This document shows, piece after piece, positions 1 through 8,278 of a stretch of 64,000 bases of DNA. The stretch spans positions 1,044,831-1,108,830 of the forward strand of contig NZ_CM001773.1 in assembly GCF_000314895.2 (NCBI RefSeq), in the 5' to 3' direction. A program made the translations under genes and the position numbers. Each line of letters starts with the position of its first letter. Position 1 is the first letter of the stretch. The notes under the pieces are model-generated. The model searched no databases. It was not told the DNA's origin and saw only the letters and a program-made list of their open reading frames with translations. The stretch comes from Providencia sneebia DSM 19967 (GTDB lineage Bacteria > Pseudomonadota > Gammaproteobacteria > Enterobacterales > Enterobacteriaceae).

Positions 1-311
1 TTTTTTAAAATGGTATGCCCCAAATCAAGTGGAGTAAAAAGATGTGGGAAGTGGCTCATGTTTTTCTCCCTAAGGGTTTATTAACAGGTCAGATGAGTTA
101 ACTGTAGCTTACAGTGAGATGGGATAGGAAATAAATGTTAAAAATTTGTGACATTTATCATGGGTTTTTTTGTGAATGGAATCGTTTTAAGAGAAAGTTA
201 TTCAAAATAGTTTTTTTATTATTATTAACGTGTAGAACAAATGTGATGTAGAACGGTTTTTATCAAAGATAGATTACGAGTGTGCTTGAATTTATAAATG
301 GGAACCTAGTC
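1..311. other. Upstream non-coding stretch
   Basis: I see no gene here. The stretch is AT-rich and ends in the leader of the acetyltransferase gene. A GTG at 282 could extend that gene by ten codons, but ATG 312 has the better placed purine-rich stretch (ggga at 299-302). Confidence 0.5.
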
Positions 312-908
312 ATGAAAGAAATTTGCCAAGCGATTGAACTTGAAGGTAAGCACGTTCGTCTTGAGTTATTATCACATCAATATGATCAACAATTATCTGA
401 AATTATTCAAAGAGATGAACTGCATAAATTATGGTATGCCTCTGTTCCTGAACCTGAAAATTTAGCAAAAGAAATTGATAGGCGTTTAGGGCTATTTGAA
501 AAAAAGGAGATGCTTCCTTTTGTTGTTATTGATAAACGCACGGGTAATGCTATTGGAATGACCAATTATTTTCGTATTGATCATCAAACAAGGCGAATTG
601 AAATCGGTGCGACATGGTATGGTCAGGAAGCACAAAGATCGGTAATTAATACGGAAGCTAAATTTCTACTACTTAGCCATGCTTTTGATACTTTATCATG
701 TGTTGCGGTTGAATTTAGAACGCATTTTTTAAATCAGCAAAGTCGCAGAGCAATTGAAAGATTAGGTGCCAAACTTGATGGCGTATTGAGAAGCCATGTC
801 TACACGCGCACTGGAGAGCTAAGAGATTCCTGTGTTTACAGTATAATTGCCGTAGAATGGCCTGCTGTAAAACAGCATTTAGAATGGCAGATGATTAAAC
901 CTAGATAA
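312..908 (+). CDS. GNAT family N-acetyltransferase
   Basis: The 198-residue product reads as a GNAT acetyltransferase of the RimL/Acetyltransf_3 type, which transfers acetyl from acetyl-CoA to an amine. The profile is visible: an N-terminal 'L.GKHVRLELL' strand, a central 'GNAIGMTNYFRID' beta segment, an 'RRIEIGATWYG' strand before the acetyl-CoA loop, and the C-terminal 'NQQSRRAIERLGAKLDG' helix-turn common to ribosomal-protein and drug acetyltransferases. I chose ATG 312 over GTG 282 because the family signature starts right after it. The gene stands alone and is followed by a strong hairpin terminator. The substrate cannot be read from sequence; antibiotic or protein N-terminal acetylation are both possible. 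Confidence 0.85.
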   Translation: MKEICQAIELEGKHVRLELLSHQYDQQLSEIIQRDELHKLWYASVPEPENLAKEIDRRLGLFEKKEMLPFVVIDKRTGNAIGMTNYFRIDHQTRRIEIGATWYGQEAQRSVINTEAKFLLLSHAFDTLSCVAVEFRTHFLNQQSRRAIERLGAKLDGVLRSHVYTRTGELRDSCVYSIIAVEWPAVKQHLEWQMIKPR

Positions 909-934
909 CTGTTGTTAATCTATGCATTAAATCT

Positions 935-976
935 CTGCGTGGATCATTTATTTCACTCATCCACGCAGATTTTTTT
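935..976. terminator. Bidirectional rho-independent terminator
   Basis: A 10-bp stem (CTGCGTGGAT paired with ATCCACGCAG) is followed by seven T on the plus strand and has an A-rich start that serves the minus strand. It lies between the convergent acetyltransferase and dehydrogenase genes. Confidence 0.85.
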
Positions 977-997
977 AGTCAATTACAAATATATTGT

Positions 998-2068
998 TTA
1001 AATATATTCGTGCATTGGTTTTGTCATGTAGACATTATTTGGCATTTTTTCAGTTGTTATAAATCCTGCGGGGCTATTTATCAATGCAGGTATGCGATTG
1101 ACTAAATTGGCACACGTTAATTCAACTGTCGCGGGATTATTAACCTCAATCGCTGTGTTTGGTTCACCAATAAATTGCCAGCTATTTTTATCACATTCAT
1201 CCGCTGTAAGTATTTTACCGATACATTCAGTTTCTAAAGTGATACCTTCCGCTGTTTCAGTAATCACAACGGCTGATAAACCTAAAACATCGCCTTTTTT
1301 AACAGTCATTTTCAGCGTATCTGAATAGATATCTGCGGCTGCAATTTGTGGTACGCAACGTTGAGTTTGGCTGGTAATGGTCAGACCTAAGCGGCTAGCT
1401 AACCAACCATTTTGAGTCCACATATAAGGTGGTGCATATTCACCGCTTTCTATTTTTTGCGAAATTTCAGCATAAGGTAAATCATTGTAATTGCCAATTT
1501 GCTCATCAAATTCAGCAACAGAAAGACCTGCGCCATGACCTTTTGCCAATGCAATACCATAATCTTCAACGTTATAACAACTAGAACCTTTGATTTTGGT
1601 CAGTTTGTGCATTGAGCCTGCTAAAGTATCTATTAATACACCCCAATACATATCCGGATAGCCACTGCCTGCTAATGTACAATTATTCTCTTTAGCAATT
1701 TCATCGAGCTTTTGTGTGATTTCTGGAGATGAATTCCAAGGATATAGTGCTTCTTCACCGGTAGAAATTGCATTGATCCCATTACGAGCAAATAGAGAGA
1801 ATGCATCATTCAAATCAGCCATTGTACTTAATGTTGCGATAACGCCAACATCTGGTTTTAAACGTTGAAGAGTCGCTTCAGCTTCGCTAAGCGGTTGAAC
1901 TTTAACGCCAGTCAATGCAGTACCTGATATTTCACCAATATCTTTGCCAATGACTTGTTCATTAATATCAAAAGCAGCAACAACCTCAGCTCCGTGTTCT
2001 TGTAAGTAGCGAATTAAAAATTTACCCATTTTTCCGCAACCATATTGAACTGCACGCACTTTTTTCAT
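998..2068 (-). CDS. NAD(P)-dependent oxidoreductase, 2,4-diaminopentanoate dehydrogenase-like
   Basis: The 356-residue product has an N-terminal Rossmann fold ('VRAVQYGCGKMGKFLIRYL', a variant GxGxMG dinucleotide loop) of the dihydrodipicolinate-reductase N-terminal class, and a C-terminal catalytic region of the 2,4-diaminopentanoate dehydrogenase-like family ('GSGYPDMYWGVLIDTLAG', 'VEDYGIALAKGHGAGLS'). Family members oxidise or reductively aminate amines with NAD(P). I placed the start at ATG 2068 (MKKVRAV) because an AGAGG box lies about 8 nt upstream; a TTG two codons earlier is possible. No ornithine-degradation neighbours are present, so the ornithine/diaminopentanoate substrate is not supported here. 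It is a single gene between a terminator and a tRNA. Confidence 0.75.
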   Translation of the reverse strand: MKKVRAVQYGCGKMGKFLIRYLQEHGAEVVAAFDINEQVIGKDIGEISGTALTGVKVQPLSEAEATLQRLKPDVGVIATLSTMADLNDAFSLFARNGINAISTGEEALYPWNSSPEITQKLDEIAKENNCTLAGSGYPDMYWGVLIDTLAGSMHKLTKIKGSSCYNVEDYGIALAKGHGAGLSVAEFDEQIGNYNDLPYAEISQKIESGEYAPPYMWTQNGWLASRLGLTITSQTQRCVPQIAAADIYSDTLKMTVKKGDVLGLSAVVITETAEGITLETECIGKILTADECDKNSWQFIGEPNTAIEVNNPATVELTCANLVNRIPALINSPAGFITTEKMPNNVYMTKPMHEYI

Positions 2069-2441
2069 TATCAATGCCTCTGTTGTTAATCATTTCATGA
2101 TTATAGCTTACTATGCCATAGTTAATAATTATTGTTTTATATCAATAAATTAGATTGAATTGTGATTGGTGTTGAAGAAGCTAAGTTTGTTAGTTTTTTA
2201 TGAAGGTTATTTACCTTCAATAAGAGGTAAAAGGCAATAATTCATCTTGAAATGATATTTTAGAGGTTTGCTGGCATTTCTTCATTGGTCGCTATCAGTT
2301 GCTCAAATCCAATAATTATTGATAAGTACAATGAAGTAGCATGAACCATAACCATATGAATGTATGTTGAATAGAAAATAAGCATACGGTTTTGAAAGAC
2401 TAGACCTGAACTAAAACTACACGTATAATCGCACCCACTTT
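2069..2441. other. Non-coding stretch with tRNA promoter
   Basis: No gene is visible. A TATAAT at 2424-2429, 12 nt before the tRNA, is a good -10 element. The best TTGAAA (2392) is too far upstream (26 nt) to be a normal -35, so the -35 is unclear. The remainder is AT-rich upstream sequence of the divergent dehydrogenase gene. Confidence 0.5.
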
Positions 2442-2518
2442 GGCCCCTTAGCTCAGTTGGTTAGAGCAGTCGACTCATAATCGATTGGTCACTGGTTCAA
2501 GTCCAGTAGGGGCCACCA
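2442..2518 (+). tRNA. ileX: tRNA-Ile(CAU), ileX/ileY type (lysidine-modified)
   Basis: This is a 77-nt cloverleaf with CCA encoded. The acceptor stem is GGCCCCT/AGGGGCC, the D-arm AGCTCAGTTGGTTAGAGC, and the anticodon loop CTCATAA with anticodon CAT. The body matches the E. coli minor tRNA-Ile2 (AUA-reading, needs TilS lysidine) rather than initiator or elongator Met, and the gene lies near rpoD as ileX does in E. coli. Its 3' half is also the left attachment repeat of the mobile element. The T-stem pair next to the variable loop is A-U here, whereas the displaced copy at 11 kb has G-C. Confidence 0.93.
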
Positions 2519-2524
2519 AATTTT
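2473..2524 (+). repeat. attL: left copy of the 52-nt attachment repeat
   Basis: It runs from the anticodon stem of the tRNA through CCA plus six nt. It matches 11004-11055 at 50 of 52 positions. The two differences (A/G and T/C) face each other in the T-stem. Confidence 0.9.
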
Positions 2525-2526
2525 TC

Positions 2527-2562
2527 AAGGAGTTACGTTAATAGCGTGACTCCTTTTCTTTT
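2527..2562 (+). terminator. Terminator after the tRNA (element-derived)
   Basis: An 11-bp stem (AAGGAGTTACG with CGTGACTCCTT, one G-U) and 7-nt loop are followed by a T-rich run. It lies inside the element, just past attL, so it replaces the native tRNA terminator that was displaced to 11077. Confidence 0.8.
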
Positions 2563-2584
2563 ACTAGGATACCTATAGGATACC
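2562..2584 (+). repeat. Integrase arm-type site, left end
   Basis: The 23-nt TACTAGGATACC-TATAGGATACC unit is repeated exactly at 10874-10896, beside the integrase at the other end. Each copy holds two TAGGATACC units. Paired repeats near both ends of a tRNA-integrated element are typical integrase arm-binding sites. Confidence 0.7.
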
Positions 2585-2688
2585 AGCGAGCGGTAATAAA
2601 AGGTATTAATGAGGATTAGCCCATTGAGAATAATCTCAATGTTGTTTGTTATTCACTGATAAATTTCAAGCAAAAAGGGGATCATCAT

Positions 2689-3150
2689 ATGTCTAAACTT
2701 CCGTATTGTTCATTTTGTGGTAAGTCTACCGATCAGGTCAGTAAGTTAATCGCCGGCCCAAGTGTTTATATTTGTAATGAGTGTATCTCATTGTGTAACA
2801 CAATCATTGATGAGGCTGATGACGTTAATTCTATTGAGAAGAAAGATTCCTTAGCTGGGCAAGTCTATTCTTTTTTCATGAATTGCAAATGTTCATTCAT
2901 GGCTAGACCAATCGTTATTTCTGACGAGTTATTAATATATAGGTTTGATGTTGATAACAAGAGGCTAACTAAGGCTATTAACTGTTTAAAGAAAGAAAAA
3001 AAGATATCAATCATTCCTGTTGCCAGTGGTATTAATGCTTATTTGTTTGGCGATCTAACTCTCGATTCAGGAAGTGTTGAAGGGGAAGATTTAACAAGGA
3101 TAAGAGTTGATATGTTAGTTAAGTCATCGACAAAAATTAAGCTGCCATAA
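2689..3150 (+). CDS. Stand-alone ClpX-type C4 zinc finger protein (element cargo)
   Basis: The 153-residue product has four cysteines (C7, C10, C29, C32) in the C-x2-C-x18-C-x2-C pattern of the ClpX N-terminal zinc-binding domain (zf-C4_ClpX), with the family's 'CSFCGKS' and '[10 protein letters not shown]' signatures. No AAA+ motor follows; residues 50-153 are an unrecognised, partly basic domain. In ClpX this domain dimerises and docks adaptors (SspB) and substrates (lambda O, MuA), so this protein may act as an adaptor or decoy for ClpXP; that is inference. A GGGG box lies 8 nt upstream of ATG. It lies just inside attL and is transcribed opposite to the structural genes, the usual position for satellite cargo. 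Confidence 0.75.
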   Translation: MSKLPYCSFCGKSTDQVSKLIAGPSVYICNECISLCNTIIDEADDVNSIEKKDSLAGQVYSFFMNCKCSFMARPIVISDELLIYRFDVDNKRLTKAINCLKKEKKISIIPVASGINAYLFGDLTLDSGSVEGEDLTRIRVDMLVKSSTKIKLP

Positions 3151-3233
3151 TAATAAATTAATGCTGATTTAGATGTTGTTGTTTTGATTCCTTATTGTAG
3201 GATAGATGTCACCCACAATAAGGAATTACACAA

Positions 3234-3608
3234 ATGAGAATGACTAAACGTAAAAAAGAAATAATGAATTTATTTGAGGCTGATAACCTCGAATGGGTGA
3301 CTAGTGAAATAGGCAGACCACCTTTTGACGTTGCTGGGGTTGCTTACATGCTTAATGGTATGGATTCTTTTGATAAGAAAAGTATTGTTGAATCAGCGCG
3401 TAGAACGCTAGATAGCATGGTTTCTGACGGGTTATTAGAAAAAGTATCAAGCTATGAAAGGCGTCAAAATCGGACTCAAGGTTCTGGTGATTCCCCTGGT
3501 GTTCGTTGCGTTGTTAGCCGATACGGTTTACCAGGGCAATGTAACCTTGTTAAGTATGAAGATAATGGGGAAGATTTTATTGAGGGTGAATGTGTTAGGG
3601 TAAGCTAA
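3234..3608 (+). CDS. Hypothetical protein, possible winged-helix regulator
   Basis: This 124-residue protein is not recognised by name. The N-terminal 100 residues look like a winged helix: helix 'KRKKEIMNLFE', then 'PPFDVAGVAYMLNG', then 'ARRTLDSMVSDGLLEKVSSYERR' (recognition helix and wing), followed by 'VRCVVSRYGLPG'. AAGGA lies 8 nt before ATG 3234. It is co-directional with the ClpX-zinc-finger gene 84 nt upstream and overlaps the convergent small gene at 3595 by 14 nt. A role in controlling cargo genes is a guess. Confidence 0.6.
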   Translation: MRMTKRKKEIMNLFEADNLEWVTSEIGRPPFDVAGVAYMLNGMDSFDKKSIVESARRTLDSMVSDGLLEKVSSYERRQNRTQGSGDSPGVRCVVSRYGLPGQCNLVKYEDNGEDFIEGECVRVS

Positions 3609-3876
3609 TATCTTGCATAACTAACTGGTACCCATGCCAGTAGGAAGATCTTCCAGTAATCGTAACTGTTTGCCCCTTTCGGCATAACATCAAACTCAAT
3701 GCCCGTTCATCAAAACCTGTTATCTTCATAGGGTAATTGCTGCGTTGCTCACTCTGCACTTCAATCATCATTGAAGCCATCACTTTATCGGTAGTTGTAA
3801 CAACTCGCTGAGGGTTTTTTGTCACTATTCCGGTGACAGTCGCTATGGGGTTCAATTTTACGTTTTTCTTTATCAT
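3595..3876 (-). CDS. Small OB-fold-like protein, possible ssDNA-binding (SSB/PriB-like)
   Basis: This 93-residue protein has alternating beta-strand content suggestive of an OB fold: 'NPIATVTGIVTKNPQRVVTT', then 'KVMASMMIEVQSEQRSNYPM', then 'KGQTVTITGRSSYWHGYQLV'. PriB and short SSB proteins have this layout, with conversion of strands around a conserved aromatic. It lies 41 nt after the large terminase on the same strand, at the distal end of the structural operon. Assignment is by general look only; it may be an unrelated satellite protein. Confidence 0.45.
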   Translation of the reverse strand: MIKKNVKLNPIATVTGIVTKNPQRVVTTTDKVMASMMIEVQSEQRSNYPMKITGFDERALSLMLCRKGQTVTITGRSSYWHGYQLVMQDISLP

Positions 3877-3917
3877 GATTGATGCTTTAAATTTGAGTCA
3901 TAAGAAAAATCAATTAG

Positions 3918-5579
3918 TTACACTCCATCAAAGGAGGCTAAACGTTCTTTTTGTTCACCTGTTAAATTGAAAGCAAAGTCTTCATGCTCTATCTGCCATG
4001 TACCAAAACTCATTAAGAACGCAATAGCAGGGTCAATCTTATTAGCGGATTTCTTTTTATTCGGCTTAATATTGGCGTTCGCGTCTGTTTCCATCACCAC
4101 GTTAGCCATTGCCCACGCAAGCACTGGATCGCCATTGTGACGGATGATTTTACGGTTAACGAATACCTCGGCGGATTTCGCTACAGGGCTAAATTTCATG
4201 TAGGTTTGAGGGAATGGCTCAACGTCTAGCCCTGCTCCTTGTAGCTGGGTTCTTAAGTGGGTGGCGTTCCATGTATCAAAGCCTGTGAGTTTGATATCAA
4301 AAACTTGGCTATCTCTGAGCACATCGTCACGAATGCGATCATAATCAATGCAATCTCCTGGTGTAGTTCGTAGCCAACCTGATTTAACCCATTGACGATA
4401 AATAGCCCTGTTCTTATTGGCAGGGTTCTGTAGCTGGGCTTCGGGGATATAATGGCGAGTCAGTAACAACAATTCATTATCAACGGGGAAGGTATAGCAA
4501 ACGCTAGTAATGTCACCCGTAGAAGATAAATCCATGCCTGCGTAACACTCCAAGCCTTTAAGGTCAGTTTCGGCATAGTCCATTTTACAGGCTAACCATG
4601 CACCTTCACCCATCCACGGGGTTTCACCTTGACACCAGATATTAAAGCGTTTGGTTAACATTTCCGTCCATTGTGAAGGTATGCCACGCGCCTTTTGTAT
4701 CGTGTCATGCAGTGCGTCACCATCAACCGATACATTTAGATTAGGATTTGCTTTGATCCACAGGCGTTCATCATCAATTTCGCTTTCATCATCCAGCTCA
4801 TAAATCAAGGCAAATAAAGATTCGTTTTGTTCTTCACCGTCAAGAATTTGGCAGCAATAATCATAGTGCTGCTTACAGGCTGAAACAACGTTACTACCCG
4901 AGGTGGTGATCGCAAACAAAATCCCCTCGGGACGTGCCCCCATCCCTAGTTCAAGAGCAGAGTAGACCGCATTATCGGGGTGCAAATGATATTCATCGAC
5001 AATCGATAAACTGGGGTTGGTTCCCTCAATGGTTGCCGCCTTTGCTGCAAGGGGCTTTAAGAGACTGTTTCGCTTTGGGTTAATGACTTTATGTTGCTGT
5101 ATCGTCACCCGTTTTTTCAGGGGCTTGGATAACAGGCACATTTGACGCGCATCATCAAACACAATACGCGCCTGATCTCGGCTCACGGCTGCGGTGTAAA
5201 TATCTTGCTGCCCGTTTTCCATCACCAAAAACCAATTGGCCAGAATCGCGGCTACGGTAGATTTGGCATTTTTACGGGGAACTTGAATATAAGCACTGCG
5301 GTACTTTCTGCGCCCCGTAGCAACCACCTTGAAACCAAGAAGATTAGCAAAGGCAAATTGCTGCCACGGTTCAAGCTCTATCGGCTTACCTCGCAAGTGC
5401 CCTTTAACGTGCGGACAGGCACGAGAGAACCCGATAAAACGCGTCACAACCTCATTATCAAAGGTGTAAAGTGGGTTATTCAGGTCACTATAGTAGCGTT
5501 CAACCGCCTGTTTTACGCGCTTACAGGCGGCAATTTTACCGCTTTTAATGTCCTCAGCGTATTGTTCCCATGCGTTCAT
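3918..5579 (-). CDS. Terminase large subunit (HK97/Terminase_1 type)
   Basis: This 553-residue ATPase and nuclease motor packages DNA into proheads. The N-terminal ATPase has a Walker A-like loop at residues 99-107 (QVPRKNAKS) and Walker B 'LSIVDEYHLH' near residue 190. The C-terminal RNase H-like nuclease starts at 'CYAGMDLSSTGDITSV'. The length is normal (500-560). Its start overlaps the end of TerS by 4 nt (ATGA), so the two are translationally coupled. The frame is intact even though the element has lost capsid and integrase function, so either decay is recent or this gene is still selected. Confidence 0.92.
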   Translation of the reverse strand: MNAWEQYAEDIKSGKIAACKRVKQAVERYYSDLNNPLYTFDNEVVTRFIGFSRACPHVKGHLRGKPIELEPWQQFAFANLLGFKVVATGRRKYRSAYIQVPRKNAKSTVAAILANWFLVMENGQQDIYTAAVSRDQARIVFDDARQMCLLSKPLKKRVTIQQHKVINPKRNSLLKPLAAKAATIEGTNPSLSIVDEYHLHPDNAVYSALELGMGARPEGILFAITTSGSNVVSACKQHYDYCCQILDGEEQNESLFALIYELDDESEIDDERLWIKANPNLNVSVDGDALHDTIQKARGIPSQWTEMLTKRFNIWCQGETPWMGEGAWLACKMDYAETDLKGLECYAGMDLSSTGDITSVCYTFPVDNELLLLTRHYIPEAQLQNPANKNRAIYRQWVKSGWLRTTPGDCIDYDRIRDDVLRDSQVFDIKLTGFDTWNATHLRTQLQGAGLDVEPFPQTYMKFSPVAKSAEVFVNRKIIRHNGDPVLAWAMANVVMETDANANIKPNKKKSANKIDPAIAFLMSFGTWQIEHEDFAFNLTGEQKERLASFDGV

Positions 5580-5929
5580 AGGCGATCTAATTCGTCCTCT
5601 TCCTCGGTTTCAATCGGATTTCTACGGCGTGAAACAGGGTCAAAGCCTAACAGCGAGGACATTTTAATCATGATTTTTTCCGCATCTGCCTTGGCTTTTA
5701 ATGAGGGGTTACTGGTGGCAGCCCCGCGAGAGCCTTCGACGGCAAAGCCCCGTAGCTCAATATCTTCAACCGCTTTTCGGTAGATACCATAGTTGACACA
5801 ATACAACTCAAGGTTGCTCCAATCGGCAGGGGTCAGATCGCCACGTTCGGCAAGTTGTTTGGCTCGGGCTTTCCATTGCTGGGCTGCGATTTCATTGAGA
5901 TAAACAGGGGGTTTCGGTGCTCTTGCCAT
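5576..5929 (-). CDS. Terminase small subunit, P27 family
   Basis: The 117-residue P27-family small terminase recognises packaging sites and presents DNA to the large subunit. The family pattern is visible: 'PPVYLNEIAAQQWKARAKQL', 'LTPADWSNLELYCVNYGIYR', and a C-terminal 'FDPVSRRRN' before an acidic tail. It is coupled to TerL by a 4-nt overlap. The intergenic region just upstream is the usual place for a cos site. Confidence 0.85.
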   Translation of the reverse strand: MARAPKPPVYLNEIAAQQWKARAKQLAERGDLTPADWSNLELYCVNYGIYRKAVEDIELRGFAVEGSRGAATSNPSLKAKADAEKIMIKMSSLLGFDPVSRRRNPIETEEEDELDRL

Positions 5930-6057
5930 AATTTATTGTTTTCCTTGAAGTTACTGCTATTGAAAAAATTGTCGTGCATAAAAATTTGAGGGGGCGCTTG
6001 GTGCCACGAGGTTGGGCGTTTGTCTTTTTTGACTCCCCCCCCCCTCTATGCACCTCT
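5930..6057. other. Intergenic region before TerS with C10 tract; cos candidate
   Basis: The plus strand has a run of ten C (6025-6034), read as G10 on the coding strand, and a GC-rich block (GGGGGCGC near 5991) in otherwise AT-rich sequence. Packaging sites of HK97-type terminases lie beside the small subunit gene, so this is the first place to look for cos. No cos sequence can be proven by eye. Confidence 0.3.
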
Positions 6058-6210
6058 CTAACGATTGCGGAAGCATTCCATTAGCTCCTTATCGCGTTGT
6101 GTTTTTCGCCTCGCTGTGGGCGTTACAGAGGCTTTCTGTTGTCGTGTTCGGTACGGTTCACTGTGCTTGAGAAGCCCTTTAACTAACTGATTTATCTCAT
6201 CTTCACGCAT
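6058..6210 (-). CDS. Small basic phage protein (50 aa)
   Basis: A 50-codon frame (MREDEINQLVKGLL start, RNR end) lies between HNH and TerS. Its start overlaps the 3' end of the HNH gene by 8 nt, as expected for a coupled operon gene. The product is basic with a 'TPTARRKTQRDKE' middle. No family is recognised. Confidence 0.5.
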   Translation of the reverse strand: MREDEINQLVKGLLKHSEPYRTRQQKASVTPTARRKTQRDKELMECFRNR

Positions 6211-6649
6211 TTTGATTATACTCATGTACCCAATCATTACGGTGTGCTGCCTTTTCCTCTAACTTTCGATACTCACCATTCTTGCGCTTCTGCTTAGTGT
6301 CTGGATCACTCGTCACCGTTTTTCTTGAGTGACAACTTTGACATAACGCTTGATGATTGAAATCAGGCCAGAACAACACATCACTACCGCCATCAATCGG
6401 GATAATATGGTCAACAATGGTTGCTGGGGTATACACACCACGCTTGAGGCAATGCACACATAACGGATGTAGCTTGAGATAGCGTAATCGGTACTTATCC
6501 CATGTTGGCGTATAACCACGCTCACGCCTTGAACCTCGACGACTATCTTGTAATCGTCTGGCTTCCCTTTTGTGCTCATCACATCGACCAGACTTCACAC
6601 GCTGCTTACAGCCCTGATAGCTACAACGCTTTAATGGTTGCCACGCCAT
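6203..6649 (-). CDS. HNH endonuclease (terminase-associated)
   Basis: This 148-residue HNH nuclease is of the HK97 gp74 type, which assists terminase cleavage. Zinc cysteines C64, C67, C103 and C106 frame the core; D80-H81 ('VDHIIPIDGG'), N98-H99 and H107 are the HNH residues. It is somewhat longer than the usual ~110-120 residues because of an N-terminal Cys/Lys/Arg-rich extension ('CSYQGCKQRVKSGRCDEH') that looks like a second zinc knuckle. It directly abuts the connector gene upstream and lies before TerS. Confidence 0.88.
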   Translation of the reverse strand: MAWQPLKRCSYQGCKQRVKSGRCDEHKREARRLQDSRRGSRRERGYTPTWDKYRLRYLKLHPLCVHCLKRGVYTPATIVDHIIPIDGGSDVLFWPDFNHQALCQSCHSRKTVTSDPDTKQKRKNGEYRKLEEKAAHRNDWVHEYNQNA

Positions 6650-6946
6650 TTAGTACACTCCCACATCTCGATAGGTTGACCATAGAGAATCAATAGTGAG
6701 GGGCACTTCTTTTAATCCATAACTACCCACCATCTCACGGTTCTCATAAAGCAAACTGATATACATTAAACAGCCCACCTTGATCGCCGGAGTGAACGAC
6801 AATCCATCATCAAATCGTTTACCGATATGTTGTTGGCAAACTTCCAGCGCGGCATCGGCATACACGGTTAATATGGCATCATCGTAATCATCATCGATAC
6901 GGCAATGTTGCTTCATTTCCTCTAACGTGATTTCGGGCTTACTCAT
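6650..6946 (-). CDS. Head-tail connector (gp6-like)
   Basis: This 98-residue protein of the HK97 gp6 / phage_gp6 family forms a ring under the portal. The signatures are the N-terminal 'ITLEEMKQHCRIDDDYDDAI' acidic helix, then 'YADAALEVCQQHIGKR' and a C-terminal 'ALLYENREMVGS'-type segment (here 'ISLLYENREMVGSYG') before the end. It overlaps the head closure gene by 8 nt and abuts HNH. Confidence 0.85.
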   Translation of the reverse strand: MSKPEITLEEMKQHCRIDDDYDDAILTVYADAALEVCQQHIGKRFDDGLSFTPAIKVGCLMYISLLYENREMVGSYGLKEVPLTIDSLWSTYRDVGVY

Positions 6947-7277
6947 TAAATACCCCTCCCTTACAAAGCAGTTCTAATAGGGTGTGTTTTGTATCAGGGA
7001 TAACCGCCACAATGCCGAATTTATCGCCAACCGTATTTAACTTGTGATAAACAATCCGGTGAGCAGTTGTAATATCGGCACGGTAACGTAACCAGATACG
7101 CACGGTTGCTTCGTTCATTTCCATGCCTGATGCCATTAACTCACGCCCACTGATCGCCTTCACTTCTGCTGAAACCGTGGCGACATTTACCCACGTAGTG
7201 ATATAAGAGCCTGACGGCATTTCAGTAAGCTCTGCCCTTTGGATCGTGATGTGATGCCTTAATCGTCCTACTTTCAC
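6939..7277 (-). CDS. Phage head closure protein (SPP1 gp16-like)
   Basis: This 112-residue member of the head-tail joining family has typical features: N-terminal 'GRLRHHITIQRAELTEMPSG', central 'WVNVATVSAEVKAISGRELM', and 'VRIWLRYRADITTAHRIVY' beta strands. It seals the DNA-filled capsid and offers the tail docking surface. It overlaps the portal stop by 4 nt and the connector start by 8 nt. Confidence 0.88.
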   Translation of the reverse strand: MKVGRLRHHITIQRAELTEMPSGSYITTWVNVATVSAEVKAISGRELMASGMEMNEATVRIWLRYRADITTAHRIVYHKLNTVGDKFGIVAVIPDTKHTLLELLCKGGVFNE

Positions 7278-8278
7278 TCTTTCACCTCATCAGACTCTTT
7301 TTTAACTTCGACCGTTTGCTTCCAAGCCTGACTAAACTCATCCCCACCCTCACGCGGTGGCAACCCCTCGCGCTCACGGGCTTCATTCGGACACATCACA
7401 CCGGATTTAATCGCGGTCTCATAACTTCTAAAACGCTCTGTAGGGTTAGCACGGAGTAAATCAGCCGTGTCAAATTCCACCTGATAGCGCACATTTGGTA
7501 CAGGTGACGTGAGTAACAAGGCAGATTTAATTTGTTGCTCAAAGTTAGCTAACCACGGGCGCATAGTGATAGTGAGCAAAGCGCGACTAGCCTCACTAAA
7601 ATTGCTGTAGGTACTGTTTGAATATTCTTGTAAAAAGATGGGGCTGATATTGAACATGCGGGCGATATCTTCAATAGTGAAACGCCTTGAAGCTAACCAT
7701 TCCGCATCTTGGTTACTCATGCCTAGCTGCTCATATTCCATTCCACCCTCAAGAATCGGGGTCTTACCTGCGTTTCGTGCCCCTTTATAACGCTCAAGGG
7801 CTTCTAATGCCTTAGCTCCCTTGATGCTATCAAGCCACTCACCCGATTTAATGATCCCCGATGCCATCATGCCATCTTTCATGATGCTAGCCCCGTGACG
7901 TTGTTGGGCTAACCCTAAACCCAATGTTTCACGGCAAATAGTGACAGGGGAGCGACCTAAAAAGCCGTCGTCTGTGGCATAGCGTAAATGTAAGATTTCT
8001 TCCTGCAGATAGGTTTTTGCCTTGCCGCTATAGGGTTCGGTAATGGTGTAGCTGTATCGATGCTCGCCTAATCGATTAATGACTACCGCACTGGGTGGAT
8101 AAGGGTGTATAGCTTTTGGCTGTCCGTCTTTACCCCAAGTGATCACTGCATAAGCATTCCCATTTAATAAACAATGACGCATTAAGGTACGCTTAAATTG
8201 AAAAGCGGTCTGGCAATCGTTCGGATTTTCATTGAGCAGATAGCCGAAATAGCTTGCTCCAGTTCGGATAAGCGCATT
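7274..8278 (-). pseudogene. Phage portal protein, 5'-truncated
   Basis: The C-terminal three quarters of an HK97-family portal is present: 'LLNGNAYAVI', 'ILHLRYATDDGFLGRSPV', 'IEDIARMFNISPIFLQEYSN', ending in an acidic tail. From ATG 8182 it gives 302 residues. In-frame homology continues upstream through 'YFGYLLNENPNDCQTAFQF' to about 8250, and the open frame stops at a TGA at 8279-8281. A complete HK97 portal is ~400-430 residues, so about 80-100 N-terminal residues are missing. Sequence upstream of the break belongs to a different small gene (8182-8331) in another frame, which marks a deletion junction. Confidence 0.8.

Noticed and set aside
2442..2518. tRNA-Met (anticodon CAT)
   Set aside because: The body sequence matches minor tRNA-Ile2 (ileX), in which CAU is modified to read AUA, and lies near rpoD as ileX does.
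5142..5783. 213-codon plus-strand frame across TerL/TerS
   Set aside because: Shadow of two recognised terminase genes; low-complexity composition.
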